Source: Uranotaenia lowii
Taxonomy: Eukaryota; Arthropoda; Insecta; Diptera; Culicidae
Direction of reading: 5' to 3'
NCBI RefSeq assembly: GCF_029784155.1
Contig: NC_073692.1
Location: 15,543,752-15,607,751 of the forward strand
Length of the DNA stretch: 64,000 nt
Below, piece by piece: positions 36,704 through 49,832 of this stretch. Both the position numbers and the translations under genes were made by a program. Each line of letters opens with the position of its first letter. The first letter of the stretch is position 1. The notes below the pieces were generated by a model. It was not told the DNA's origin and ran no database searches. It worked only from the letters and a program-made list of their open reading frames with translations.

Positions 36704-38579
36704 CAGTGAGCGAAATAAGAATAGCACCACTATGTGTTTTGCTTGTTAAAATATGAATGATTGAAAATTACGAAAATTTTCTTCCACAGTTTCTTCTAAA
36801 TTTCTTAACGGATGAATCAAGCATAAGTTTCCTTTTTTTTGGACGTAGCAATTGGCGTTGAGGACCAAAAATGTGAAAAAAAGGGTGCGAAATATGAATA
36901 GCACCACTTGATTTTTCCAACAAAAACAAGATTATTTTTAAAAATTTACTGTGTAAAAGTGAATAATAATGCTTCTACGAGTTATTTGAATACATAACTG
37001 CATTTTAAGGAGTTCTCCAGAATTCCAAAGGTTTGCAAAGGTATTAAAAGGGGGTTTTAAGAGATGCTCCTCTAGCGTTATGGAATTTGATATTTGAGCT
37101 GTAATTCTTTACCAAACTACTGACTTTCTTCATTGAAATGACGTGAAATGATGAAACAAATACTCGGGATCAATTTTGAACCAGAAAAAATAGGTTGGAA
37201 ATTAAAAACTTTGATTTTGTTCAGAAAACCACTCTTTTTCCAGTTTCAAGTCGTAGATGGGATGCGCTTAAAACCAAATTTTAGTCTCAATATTTATTTT
37301 TCAGGTTTATTTAGGCTCATATTCATCATTTTGAGGTATTTTCCCATCACAGTTTTGTGGAAGTTCTCGCTGCAGAAAGCTTTTCCGGATTTGCAAAAGA
37401 ATCACCAGCACAAAAATGTACAACCGCCAAAATTCCTGCTCATCTCAACTTCCGATTCAATTACAAATCATACCAATAGTACTGCAAGCCGTCTGGTCCA
37501 TCAAGCTCCACCGCAAAAAATAACTTTATTTTGATAATCGGTCCAAAAAATTCACTTTTAGTGACCTTGATACAATTCTAATTTTTTTTTTGGATTTAGT
37601 GAAAGAATTTTCAAAGCGTTCACACGGTACATGTAATTATTTCTTGACTAAAATCATCCAGCACTCCCCAATCTATCCCGGATATTCGGAAATGGGCATG
37701 AATTTGGTTAAATGGCAAGATAGTGCTGCCATCTATGACTTAAAACTAGAGAAATAGTGTTTGATTATTAAAAAACATTAGTATTTTGGAATTCCAACCT
37801 GCTTTTTGGATTCAAACTCAGCCTCAAATCTATGTTTCATCATTTTTTATCATACTCATGAATGTTAATGAAGAAAGTAAGTAGTTTGGTAAAGAATTAC
37901 AGCTCAAATATCAAATTCCTTAACGCTAGAGGAGCATCTCTTAAAACCCCCTTTTAATACCTTTGAAAACCTTTGGAACTCTGAAAAACTCCTTAAAATG
38001 CAGTTATCTATTCAAATAATTCGTAGAAGCATTCTTATTCACTTTTACACAGTAAATTTTTAAAAATAATCATGTTTTTGTTGAAAAACTCATGTGGTGC
38101 TATTCTTATTTCGCACCCTTTTTTCATATTTTTGGTCCTCAACGCAAATTGCTACGTCCAAAAAAAGTAAACTTATGCTTGATTTATCCGTAAAGCAATT
38201 CAGAACAAACTGTGGAAGAAAATTTTCGTAATTTTCAATCTTCTTATATATAAAAATGGAGGCCTTTTCTTTGTAACAACATCACGTATGAATGGTCGGT
38301 CGGAATGAAGTGAAATTTGGTATCCGAGGGTTTTTTGGGTCAGAGATGATTTGTATAATAGTTTCAAGAATCTCACTTTTTATGAAAGGGGGGTCCCAAT
38401 ACAAATTCAACATTATTTGTTACGATTTCCATAAGAATGCAGTAAGGGACGTGTAGATGAATTTAAACATTTATTACGATTTATACTTTAGAAGGTAAAA
38501 CGAAGTTTACCGGGTCAGCTAGTCATTCATATTTTAACAAGCAAAACACGTAGTGGTGCTATTCTTATTTCGCTCACTG
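36704..38579. mobile_element. TA-flanked foldback element, ~560-bp TIRs, mariner-like, with nested Helitron
   Basis: Ends CAGTGAGCGAAATAAGAA and its reverse complement, flanked by TA (36702-36703 and 38580-38581). The inverted repeats are very long: 36704-37260 pairs with about 37728-38579, including the GCATCTCTTAAAACCCCC and GCTACGTCCAAAAAAA blocks. A motif like the end itself (GAATAGCACCAC) recurs inside each arm. The centre (37261-37727) encodes no recognisable transposase. The right arm is split by a 284-bp Helitron, so the original length was 1,592 bp. TA duplication and end sequence suggest Tc1/mariner-type mobilisation; the exact family is inference. Confidence 0.88.
38239..38522 (+). 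mobile_element. 284-bp non-autonomous Helitron
   Basis: Begins TCTTCTTATATATAAAAATG and ends ACCGGGTCAGCTAG, inserted between A and T with no target duplication. These are the Helitron rules: 5'-TC, 3'-CTRR, A|T target. The exact empty site is available in the opposite arm of the host foldback element (reverse complement of 36749-36770), which reads straight through. Too small to encode Rep/helicase, so it relied on an autonomous partner. Confidence 0.9.
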
Positions 38580-38599
38580 TAGCATACATTTCCTCGCAC

Positions 38600-38770
38600 T
38601 AAATAGTAAACTTTTGTGTTCTCAGCATGATTAAATTTTGTTCGCGTTGAAGTTTCTTTGTTTTGCTGCCAGACGTGCTGAGAACAGTAGCGTCCATTAC
38701 CAGGGGGCTCAATTGAGCCCCTTTTGGTGTGGGGGAGTGTGGTGAGCCGCTACAAAAAAAAAAAAACCAT
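38600..38770 (+). repeat. short dispersed repeat with A-run, copy 1
   Basis: Contains TTTTGTTCGCGTTGAAGTTTC, GTGCTGAGAACAGTAGCGTCC and GGGAGTGTGGTGAGC, then an A-run (about 38754-38766). A diverged copy lies in the opposite orientation at about 54836-54970. Could be a SINE-like element; no pol III boxes were recognised. Confidence 0.5.
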
Positions 38771-40261
38771 AACATTGTTTTAATACCAACAAATCAACAA
38801 AGGGGCGAATTTTGAATTGGGGCATAGTTTAGAACCCTTTTAAATAATTTCATAAAAGAATATAAGTGTGTTTTATTGTTAAAAAGCTGTAAATCTTTTT
38901 TTATGATAACCATTGATTAAAGAATAAATTTTAAATGAAATTGTAGATTTGTTTTCAAAACATCATACTTTTTATAGAAATTTCACTTTAAGGTCCAATT
39001 AAAAGCACCGGTTCAGTACCAAAATATGGACAGTAGGTTCAGAAATGGAAATTTTGATGATCCATAGCTTTGCAAATCTTTCTATAACGGCAAAACCTAT
39101 GTAGAAAATTATCATTGAAACTTGCAGCTAAGATCATAAACTATAAGTTTTAATTTTTTTTTTTCAATTTAGCCAAAATTTCCATTTTTATCAGAACGGG
39201 GAACAACTTAGCATTCCTTAGCTAAGATGCCTTGAAAAACTTTTTTCCAATTTTTTCGCTTAGTACACTCCCTTCCCCCCATGAGGTTTTTCCTCTGTCG
39301 ATTTTTTTCGACATTCTGAAAAAAAAAAACCGTGATCATAGGGTATGTTTTGGGATTTTGACTTCATGAAAAAACCCGATTTAATACACTTAACAATGGA
39401 TTGTAGCCTTTCTTACAGTCTATAAATTATATTTGGATACACAGGACACAAAGTAATAAATTAATGATAGATTTATAAATTCTGAGTAATGATTTAAGTA
39501 TTTCTAACGAAGTTAATCCTAAATGAATTTAAGAAATTAAGATTCAAATTTTTGTATAGGACAAACGTATTTTTAAATAATTATAATTGTAATTATGATC
39601 TTATATCTATGAAATAGAAGAACTCTAAAAATGAAGGGTATAATTTTTTAAAAAAGATGCCTAATCATGTGTTTCAAATAATTCAACCTCTCAAGTAAAG
39701 GAAGCGAATAAATTATAAAAAAAAGTAGATTTACAACTGCTAGACTAAAATATGATGAATCGACGTAGTTTACAATAATCGATCGAATTAACTATAGATA
39801 TTTAACATTTTGACAACTTTGAAATGTAAATGTTTTCAATTCTGTCATTTTGTCAATTATGTCTATTTTATCATTTTCGTCAATTTTGTCAGTTCTGACA
39901 ATTTGTCCATTTTGTCAATTGTGTCAATTTTATGAATTTTGTAAATTTTGTAAATTTAGTACATTGAGTACATGGCACCTATAAGCACAAGAGAAACAAC
40001 AACTACAACTGAACAATTGTAATGCACGTCAGAAGTGCCAGGTGTCCTGATTTTTCAGGACTTGTCCTGACTTTCAAGAAGTTGTCCTGATTTTTCTAAA
40101 ACTTTTGAATTGTCCTGATTTTGGAAAATTTGTTTTCAAAATGTACTGAATTATCCTTGATATCAAAAAAATCTCAAATCACAATCGAATTTGTAATTGA
40201 ACTATAAAAACTACGAACAAATCTGTTATGTCCTGATTTATGACAAAAAAATCTGGCACCA

Positions 40262-42944
40262 GGGGATTTTTTTTTATTATCTGACAATTTGCGCCGGGGG
40301 TCTTCAGATTTTCCCCAAAATTGAAAATTTGGTTCATTTTTGCGACTTAAAAACACATGTATTTTTTCAGATTTCTAACATTTTTATTTTTTGAGTTAGC
40401 TTCGGTTAGATTTTTTTGTAAATAAAAAATAACCATTTTTCAAAGCTACATAACTCTGTTGTTTCTCAACGGAAATTATAAAATAGCACATCAAAATGCA
40501 TTGAAATTTTATCAGCTTTCCAAATAGAATAGTTGAAAAAAATTAAATAATGACCTTCAACATGAAAAGTTGTAAATAAACTTTAAATGGCGTCTAAAAG
40601 TACCGTCTGCACCACCGAATATTTTGCAAAAAATACCATTGTATAGCTCGATTCATGATGCAACTTTCATCTGAAGACACCAAAGTGGGCCATTAACACC
40701 TTGAAGAGTTATGAAAGAAATAATGACAATAAATCTCTATTTTTGCATCGAAAACAAACAATGGTCGAACAACTGCACTCACATATGGAGATAGCAAGCA
40801 CTTCTAACAACATGGAAACAAAAGAACTTACCAAAGCAGGTAAAAAACACTACTTTTTCGTGCTTTGTAGAGTGTTTGCAGCAATACTGACTTTAAATTT
40901 GAGCCAAAATTCTGAGTATCGTATTGTTTAAGTGATATAACTAATAATGGGAATGTTGCTTTTACAACCTGGTCATATACTATATAACTTATTAATTTTT
41001 TGATCAAAGATCATTGTGAAGCATAATCAATGCCAATAGTAGAAGGTTCAGTCCCTGTGTTTGGGATCACAAAAATGTGATTAAAAAAAAAATGAAATAT
41101 AGACGTGCTTTACATAGTTTTTATATCGGGAGCTAAGCACTGGACACCAAAATCCTTCCATTGATCAAAAAAGTATGAGAAAGTGGCACAAATGTTGTAG
41201 AAATAATCAAAGAGCTCAATATGGCCAGCCCAGGCTGTAAAATGATGAAAATATGATACTTTTACCGTATTCGTTTTCTACATTCGCCCAGTTTTGAGGT
41301 TTACCATACTAGAACGAACATAATTCGTCGTAAGTGTTTTGCTACCTCGATCGCTCACACACGAATCTTCAGTGTTCCACCGTCCATTTTAAATCAAATC
41401 TGGGGAATTACGGATGCAAAAGTTAGCGCATAAAATTCTAAAAATGACAGTAAAATGTGCATAACTTGTTGTGACTTGTTGTGACTTGGTGCAAAACTGG
41501 GTATGAACGAATACGTTATTAGATTTTTGGATATAACATGAAGTCAGTTAAGCTGCAACAATCTACCGCCCTTCTTTCATAACAGTCCCACATACAAAAA
41601 TAAGCAAGCGAGACAATCAGCTTTTTCTGTTTTGGAATATATTTTTAAATTGTGACCACCACTTTCAGCATAGACGAAAATCGTTTCTAGGTTGTCATAA
41701 TAAATCGTTAGGCCTGAAATTTTCGAAATTGGATTATTGGTAAGGTCGAGAGCACCATTTTTATTCATTATGGGACTGTTAATCGACCATATTTGAAACC
41801 TTTTTCGAATCTACTAGCATAACAGACCCATATAAAATATATTTTTCTCACCAAGCTACTTTCTAAGACTTAAATTTGATCATTTTTGAACTTCTAAATG
41901 CAATTGTCAGAAAAAGAAACATACTTTTGCAAAAAAATATCATGAATTCCACATTGTAAGTTGAATCTTTTTACGATGTTTTATTGCATCCGATAATTTT
42001 TCGCTCAGGAAGCCATTCCTAAGAAAGTCAGACCTGCCTTCGAAAACTAGTGTGCATCATTCGACATCAAGTGAGTTGAAAAAATGTTTAAATGATTCAA
42101 AGCAATAAACCAAAGACTATTTCGCCGAAAGAAACATTGAAAAGTAACCAAATCCGTGGTATTTCACAAATGGGACTGTTATTCAGGTATATTTCATATA
42201 CAACAGCCAGGAATTGATTTTTTTTTTTCGAAATTTGTAGAACAAAACCTCTTTTTTTAGTCTTTTATTTTGAAGCCTTATGTTGACCTAAAATGACGAA
42301 AATTCATATGGGACTGTTATGCGAGTAAGAGCAGTCTGAAAAGGACGAAAAAATAGTGTTTTTACCAGCTTTGATAAGTTCTTTTGTTTCCATGTTGTTA
42401 GAAGTGCGCGCTAACTCCATATGTGAGTGCAGTTGTTCGACCATTGTTTGTTTTCGATGCAAAAATAGAGATTTATTGTCATTATTTCTTTCATAACTCT
42501 TCAAGGTGTTAATGGCCCACTTTGGTGTCTTCAGATGAAAGTTGCATCATGAATCGAGCTATACAATGGTATTTTTTGCAAAATATTCGGTGGTGCAGAC
42601 GGTACTTTTAGACGCCATTTAAAGTTTATTTACAACTTTTCATGTTGAAGGTCACTATTTAATTTTTTTCAACTATTTTATTTGGAAAGCTGATAAAATT
42701 TCAATGCATTTTGATGTGCTATTTTATAATTTCCGTTGAGAAACAACAGAGTTATGTAGCTTTGAAAAATGGTTATTTTTTATTTACAAAAAAATCTAAC
42801 CGAAGCTAACTCAAAAAATAAAAATGTTAGAAATCTGAAAAAATACATGTGTTTTTAAGTCGCAAAAATGAACCAAATTTTCAATTTTGGGGAAAATCTG
42901 AATACCCCCGGCGCAAACCCGTCAGATAATAAAAAAAAATCCCC
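40262..42944. mobile_element. 2.68-kb foldback transposon with ~602-bp TIRs
   Basis: Starts GGGGATTTTTTTTTATTATC and ends with its reverse complement. The arms (40262-40863 and 42343-42944) are about 600 bp each and nearly identical. Copy 1 of the duplication preserves the empty site (GGCACCAGTCTTC near 29713). Comparison shows a duplication of ACCA, or CACCAG if the outermost G/C are host. Each arm contains the same 47-codon inward-reading frame (starting MKSYERNNDN) ending at a GTAAAA donor-like site. The 1.5-kb centre has no recognisable transposase but carries several TGGGACTGTTAT motifs. A non-autonomous element of unknown superfamily. Confidence 0.9.
41578..42321. repeat. interspersed inverted TGGGACTGTTAT motifs, possible nested element
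   Basis: CATAACAGTCCCA at about 41578 is inverted to TGGGACTGTTATG at about 42309-42321. Further copies lie at about 41770 (TGGGACTGTTAA), 41819 (CATAACAGACCCA, inverted) and 42171. The spacing and orientation resemble the terminal and subterminal repeats of a small transposon nested in the foldback core. No target duplication seen. A stray copy lies at about 57418. Confidence 0.45.
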
Positions 42945-44402
42945 ACCAGTCTTCACGAAAACATGTACTGAGTTCAACTTGAGTGCGGAAATCCAGGCGC
43001 TTTCTCTGAACTTGCACACAAGCTTGTACTTGGGTTTTGCTCGAGCCTGAACTCGAGCACATAGTAAGTGGCTGGCAGAACTGAGATTGAATGTGTCTGC
43101 CTGGGTATTAAATGCGGTATGAATTATATTCTTCAGTTAGTTTTTCTATCGTTTGTGCGTATGTTATTCAATTTCTCTGCTGTTTTTTGCGTTTTTTAAC
43201 ATTTTTGGAGATGGGGTGGTAAAACCGATTCAGATATATGTGGTTGGTTTTTAAAATTCTTGATGAATTTTTTTTTTTGTTCGTTGGCAAAAAAAACGAA
43301 AAATTTATTGGTCGAAAATTTTTGTTTTTCAGAAACCGGTGGTTTGATGAAATATTTGGGAATAGCCGTTTCAACTCTCGCTCGCAAATTTCATAAAACA
43401 ATGTTTATATTTATGAGGCATTAAAAATGAAAAATAAAATTGATGAATCATCGCATGGCGAGTAGAAAACATGAAAATTTTTTCATAATTGGAATGATAA
43501 AAAATGAAAAAAAAGAATCAAAATGATACAAATGGAAAAACAACTAAAAATTCAAAATGTCAACATTTATTTTCATTTTACAAGCCCCTTTTAAAACAAG
43601 TACAATAAATTGTTTTTATTATTGTGTTTCGTATCATCTATTTATTTTTTTGATTTTTTGCCCAATGTCTTTATAGAAAAATATGTTCATCATACTCAAA
43701 AGTTGATAACAGGCCGTAGTAGGTAATTCGAGTATTTATAGACTGGGTTAGTCGTACATGAAAAAATGTTTTTATCGTCTTTCAAACTTCGTTAATGTAT
43801 TGAATCGTTTAATTTATAATTATTCATGATTCTTTTTATTTTTAAATGATTCACATAAAAGTGAAATAAATCAATTCAATGTGTTGATCAATTATATGAA
43901 AGTTGAAATAAAATTATTGAAAAAACCTTGAAACCATAAAAAGTTTATATTCATTTTTAAAATGAACGGTTTAAATTATTTTCATTTTGTTAAATTTTGA
44001 GATATAATACAACAAAGAGCGAACTGATTTATTGTTTGGGAAATTTTGAAAATTTCAAAAATAATAGTATCTACTTGTAATCAAATTTAAAAGTTTTCGG
44101 ACTACAAAACATTATTTTTTAACCTCTTTTTGCATGTTGAAGGTGAATAAACTTGTTTCTGATCATCTAAACATCATTTTAGCTTTTGATTAACAGATGG
44201 TGTTGTTGATAATGATGAATTTATGAACGAAAAAAAACTATATAAATCGGATTTTATTTCATCGACGGAAATTTTATTGATGACTTTAGATTTGATAGCA
44301 ACATTCTTTATTTTTGTTTTGTACAAAACTTGAATGTTGTTACGAAACAATGATTTCAAGTGATTATTTATCATAATCGGTTAAAAAAGAAGTTATGGCC
44401 AA

Positions 44403-44760
44403 GGTTGCCGAAATCACAGAATAATCTATAATTTTAGAAAATTTCGAGCATATTTTCGTCACAGATCCTGTGTCATATTATACAATATTTTACAGGTTTT
44501 AGAAATTTTGTATACTTTTCCAAACAATTAAATATTTATATCCATATTTACTAAGGATTTCTGACTCAAATTCATGAAAATGTTATAAAGTTAACACTGT
44601 TTATTGATTTCTATGATATTTATTGTAAAAATAAGCATACAGGACATGTTCTTCAGTGAAAATCGTATTTAAACGTTAAAGAATCTTGTCACAGAATTTT
44701 GAAGTCAAATATCAGAACTACAGAACTTTGTTTTAAAACATAGAATTTTTTCCGGCAACC
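44403..44760. mobile_element. 358-bp GGTTGCCG MITE, copy 2
   Basis: Identical counterpart, by duplication, of the element at 31173-31530. Confidence 0.65.
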
Positions 44761-45324
44761 GTAGTTATGATTACTTCACGATAATAGTTATATAAGAATT
44801 TTCAAATGGTTTAGCAAACCACAGTGCAAAATAGATTTACTAATCTTAGTACAGGAAGAATAAAACATGGTAAATCTAACCCGTTCAAAGCTAAAATTAA
44901 TCGTTGGCTTACCAGAAGGTCACTATCCTAGTCAAGTTAAATCCGACCATCAGATGGCGTTGAGATTGAGCCTCAAGCGTGAATGAGATTAAGAAATATT
45001 TTGCTCGGGAGATGCACAATAAACCGATGTTTCATTAATAACTTTTTTCTCCACTAGCCGATTGAGTAATTTTCTCAAAACTAAATCAAGGTAAATATTT
45101 TACCCCAAGACAGCATCACCCGGGTTTGAACACGTGCTCGAACTTGCACCCTACACTTTGAGTGCGGTGAGTTAAAATGGGTGCGTGTTAAACTTGCGCC
45201 TCAAAAGTTGTGTGCAAGTAAGTGCAAAAACTTGCGTGCAAGTAAGTGCAAAAACTTGCGTGCACTTCGCACCCAAGTTGTACAGTGAAGATTTTTGAAA
45301 AGGGCACATTTTTGCCATATTTGT

Positions 45325-45895
45325 AAAGTTAGTCAGGTTTGTAAAATTTATCAAGTTGGTGAATGTTGTCATTTTTGTTTTTTTTTGAATTTCTTACCAA
45401 TTTTGTCAACTATGCAAATTTGGTCCAATTTGTAATTTTTGACGATTTTAACAATTATGTCATTTTTGTAATTATAGACTATTTTGAAATTTCTGTAAAT
45501 TATGTCAGTTTTGTAAATTTGTTTAATTTTTCTCGATATTGATCCTATATTGATTCTGTCAATTTTGCATATTAAGTTTTATGATTTATATTCATTTTAT
45601 CTATCCAGTTTTGTCAATTTTGTAAATGTTATCATTTATGTCAATCCATTCAAAATTTGGTCCATTTTGGTCAATTTTTGTCAACTTTTCCTATATTTGC
45701 TAAATTTGTCAGGTTTGTTAAAACTTGATAAAAATTTGAGAATGTTGTCTATTTTGTAATTTTTATCAATTTTGTCAATTATGTGAATTCGATTCACTTT
45801 GTAAATTAAGAAAACTTAAACAATTGTCATTTTTGTAGTAATTGACTATTTTGACATTTTTGTCCATTATGTCGGTTTTGTAAATTTGTTTTGAA
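45325..45895. repeat. degenerate TTTTGTCAA-type tandem repeat, copy 2
   Basis: Duplicate of the stretch at 32095-32645. Confidence 0.7.
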
Positions 45896-47028
45896 AATCG
45901 TCTAGCGCTGGATGGCATCTGAATTTTTGGATTTGATTCTGAATTCTGAAACTCACTATTGGACCCGATGTTTTTAAATTAAATTTAAAATCAGAAATAC
46001 TTAAAAGTCCAGGGAATTCAACATATTGAAATTAACGCGTCTGTACAAAAAATCACTTTAAACTTTAAAACAGTTGATAAAATTAAATTGGGTGAAACTT
46101 TTTGTTGATGCATTTTCGTTTGAACGCGAAGTTACGCCTATTAAAAATGGGATTTTTTTTTATCCGGTAGGGCCAATAGATAGCGTCGATTTTTTAAATA
46201 GGATTTGATAAGATTTTCCGAAGTTTCAAAAGCGTTTTATTTCGAGCTAACTGATAGTTTCGCCCTTATGAAATGTTACGCTAGGTTTGTTTACATTTGG
46301 TGCGTTCGCCCTTTTTAAAACATACTACAAAATTATTTAACAGATTCACGCTTGCTTCGACGTATCGAAGCCAGCCATCGCTGCAGAAAAATGCGGTATT
46401 GAACCCTACACCCATCGGTTTGATGTGGCGAATCCGGGGTTGTACCCCTTTATGAAACTCCATATTAATACAATATGAATTTTTGAGACCGGTTCGGTTA
46501 TCACTGAGCTGGTACAAAATTTAAAATTTAAGTTGAATGATTTCTTACTCCTTCCTAGCGCTCATTTTGTCGTCATGAAGACTTCATGAGTGGGAGAGGA
46601 GCACGGCCATCGTGTAGCGAGCGCGCCCATCGTGTACATGACGTTGTATATATGACAATCTTTATTTTAGTGATTGCTAGTTGTGGTTAGCAAGCCAAAT
46701 TGACACGTTTTTGGAATGATGATTTTTGATATTTACTATGAATAAAACAATTTTCAAACTATTTTGTATTTTTTTCTTTCTTTTATAGGTTGTAGAAGAA
46801 AAAAAATCAATTTTTTTAAGATAAAAATCATTTTTATTGTACTGCTCAGTTTCACAAAAACGTCGAGAACAAAGTTTATAAAAATTCACACAAATACACA
46901 CAAATACACAGACATCATCAGAACTCGTCGAGCTGATTCGATAGGTACCTATAAAGGTATATCTAAGAGCCATAATTAAGAATCTCACAAATCGACCGAT
47001 AACTATACCTTTCTGAAAGAAAGGCAAA

Positions 47029-49832
47029 AAAGTAACTGCAAGTATGATATGATGATGCCCTACATGTTTATGAAAATATCTGAATAAGATGTCGCTATTG
47101 TGAAATTGGTACAAACGTTGGCACTACACATGTTAAAATCATGAATCATGTGTTATGTCGTTATGCTATCAAATAAATCAACTTCCTTCTATCTTCCCAT
47201 ATTGAAAATTTAGTTTTAAGATCCCCCTATTCGGCCTTTTTTCAACGAAAGACGGAAATCGGGCTGGACAGTACTTTCCCAAACTTTGTCTCAAATATCT
47301 GGGCAAGTCTGGCTATAACCGAGAAATCTGGCAAGCTCAATCTAGTTCGTTTTATTATATCAATCGCGGATTTCAAAAATTAGGTATACATTAAACAAAT
47401 GATCGAACTGTTACGAAATTTTTGGTTTTGCAGGCGAAATAGGGTTACGAAATCATAAGCGCACTTGACGTCACATGGCGACCGTTAAAAAAGCGATTTT
47501 TGACGTGCACTTTAAGTTATTCCACAGCCAAATTCAAAATTTTGCATTGTAGATCTTATATTTCTTTCCACACTTGATAAAATTATTGGACAATTTTGCG
47601 GATTCCGAAGAAAACAGCAATGTCTCCTGGTTGAAGAATATTGTCCAAGACGAAGGCTATGTTTAGAAAATCATCTCTCATCTTGTTCCAATGTCGTTTT
47701 CTTTGGAAACTGATGAACTTGCCAAAATCTGACAAACAATTCGAGTAGGATCGTTGAGTTTTATTTATGTAATATACACACTTTTACGATATGAACAATT
47801 TTGGTTGAATTTCACTTTTCATAACATGTAAAACGAAGATACAATGCTTTTTTGAGTATTGGAAGAAAAAAATTGACGAATTCAATTAAAACTTCCAAAC
47901 CTGTGTATCACCCAATAGCCTCGCCTCTTCGCTAGCTTACTTGCAGATCGAACTGCAACGAGACAAGATACGAATGCGGATGGCAGCATCCGATGATGAC
48001 GATGGGTTTTTCCGTTTTTCCCACTAGCCAGAGAGAGTCCATCAACTGGTTCGCAAAAATCATCTAGAACTTATTGTTTGCAATCTCTTTGCCACAGCTG
48101 AAAGCATTCGTCGGCCAACATTTGCCCATCATTCGTCGTCTGTCGTTTGTTTCGTTTCATTCGCCGGAGCTTGATCGACAAATCCTTTCATATGCGATTT
48201 CAAATATAGTCGAATTCTTCTCGGCTACTTGCCTCATTCCCCTTTCGGAATTTGGACGGTTTCCTCGATGGGAGCAAAACTCGACTGTTATCAGAATTCA
48301 CTATTGACTGACAACCGGCAGCTGCTGTTATTATTTAGAGAAAGACTGCGCCAAGTACAGAAGAGAGAAAAAAAAGTTACACATATCCAATCGCCGTCGT
48401 CGTCGTCATCCTCATTCAATTTTTCCCAACCATCGACATAGAACTAGGAAGTCTACAACCGAACCAATTCACAGAGACTGAGATAACGAAATGGTACCCA
48501 GGTCTGATTTTTCCCCAATATTGTCGCGTAGGAAAAATCAGCCCTTCAATTCATCGTCAGCGAAATGGCAACGAGTTGTAAAAAGAAACAAATGTGTGTC
48601 CTTTTTCTCATCCAAACCAGACTCACAGCTTCCGAAGCAAAGTTTCCTATTGAATACTTCTACCATTCCTCCCAGTTAGAGTCTATTTCCTTTTTCCTAG
48701 TACAATCTGTTTAGGCGAGACGCGGAGGCTTGACTTTGTATAACGCAGCATCCACCAGCAAAAGCAATAGGTTGAGGTACGGCACCAAATCTCCGCAAAC
48801 GCAAAATCCCAAACACTCCATTCATCCATCCAAATCCAACCATACGTTGCTGGCGAAGTGCACTTTGTAAATTGCGCTATCTGGTGAAAAGTTGTCACAT
48901 CCCCCATCCCCCTCTACTCCTCACTTCTAAATACGTCTTCTATGGAGTTATGCAATTCATGAACAGATTTTCGATTCCATCCAGAGACAGAAGAAAAAAA
49001 TCACCCACCACGAGAGATGCACGAGAATTCAATTGATATCTGTCATTACGTCGTCATCAACATTGACGTCCCTATTCCTGTTGCTGTTGTTGTTGTTACG
49101 ATTGGACTCTTTTTCGGAAAAATTCTACCGACGACGAGGGCCAGAAGTCGAAACGCCATCGAACGAACTCTCCCGCGCGCCACATGAATGCAAATGTTGC
49201 AAGCCTAGTCGAGATTTTTCTTCCAGGCTGCATCGAGTAGTAGAAGGACGATGCAATTGCAGGATGCACTCGAGCTGCCAGTTTCTAATTGGTGCGTGTG
49301 GTCTTCTGCAAGCTGCATCGTGTGTCGTCAGTCAGTTGTTTGACTTCCATTTGGTTCCAGTCGATGGCAAAGGTGAGGCAACTTTTGCCTTCAAAATTGT
49401 GGAACAGTTTGACTACATGTTTTGGATTGAAACTAACAGAATCGAAAAAAAAACTTCTAACTTGCATGTAATCCGCAGTACTAATAAATATCAAAACGGT
49501 TAAGATTGCCTTAATCAACTTAAGCAATCAAGAAATAAAAAACACTTAAAATAGGAACACTCATAGTTTAGTTAAGAGATTTGTATGTATTTTGAAAATA
49601 TAAAATAGACTATATACTTACATATTTTTGTTTGTAAAGCACACAGGCAACTTTCGGTTCTTAAACGAACTCACTAAGTTCTCATTAGATCGTTCTAAGA
49701 AATTTTCGGATGTATGGCTGTAAGAGTGTGTTGTTTTGCATTTGAATTTTTGGCATTTATTTTTTTTCAAGTGTCTCCATGTAACATGAAGTTCCATAAA
49801 AGAACGCTACACTGCAGAAAATTTAAATTCAT
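47029..49832. other. unassigned sequence with a less AT-rich island
   Basis: No gene, RNA or terminal repeat recognised. About 47900-49500 is less AT-rich, with (CGT)n near 48394-48406 and several overlapping open frames. The longest (156 codons, 49033-49503 plus) starts with a leucine run from a GTT/CTG repeat and has no known domain. Confidence 0.4.

Larger units (their letters stand above)
39370..47028. repeat. ~4.97-kb duplicated segment, copy 2 (with 2.68-kb foldback insertion)
   Basis: Matches 28828-33777 base for base over long stretches. The offset is 10,542 before the insertion and 13,229-13,230 after it. Differences seen include single substitutions, one-base changes in homopolymers, and one extra 24-bp unit (AAGTAAGTGCAAAAACTTGC type, about 45240). 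Removing the insertion and its target duplication leaves about 4,972 bp, consistent with copy 1 plus these changes. Confidence 0.9.

Noticed and set aside
49033..49503. 156-codon frame with leucine-rich start resembling a signal peptide and several cysteines
   Set aside because: The leucines come from a GTT/CTG simple repeat, there is no recognisable domain, and overlapping frames on the other strand are comparable.
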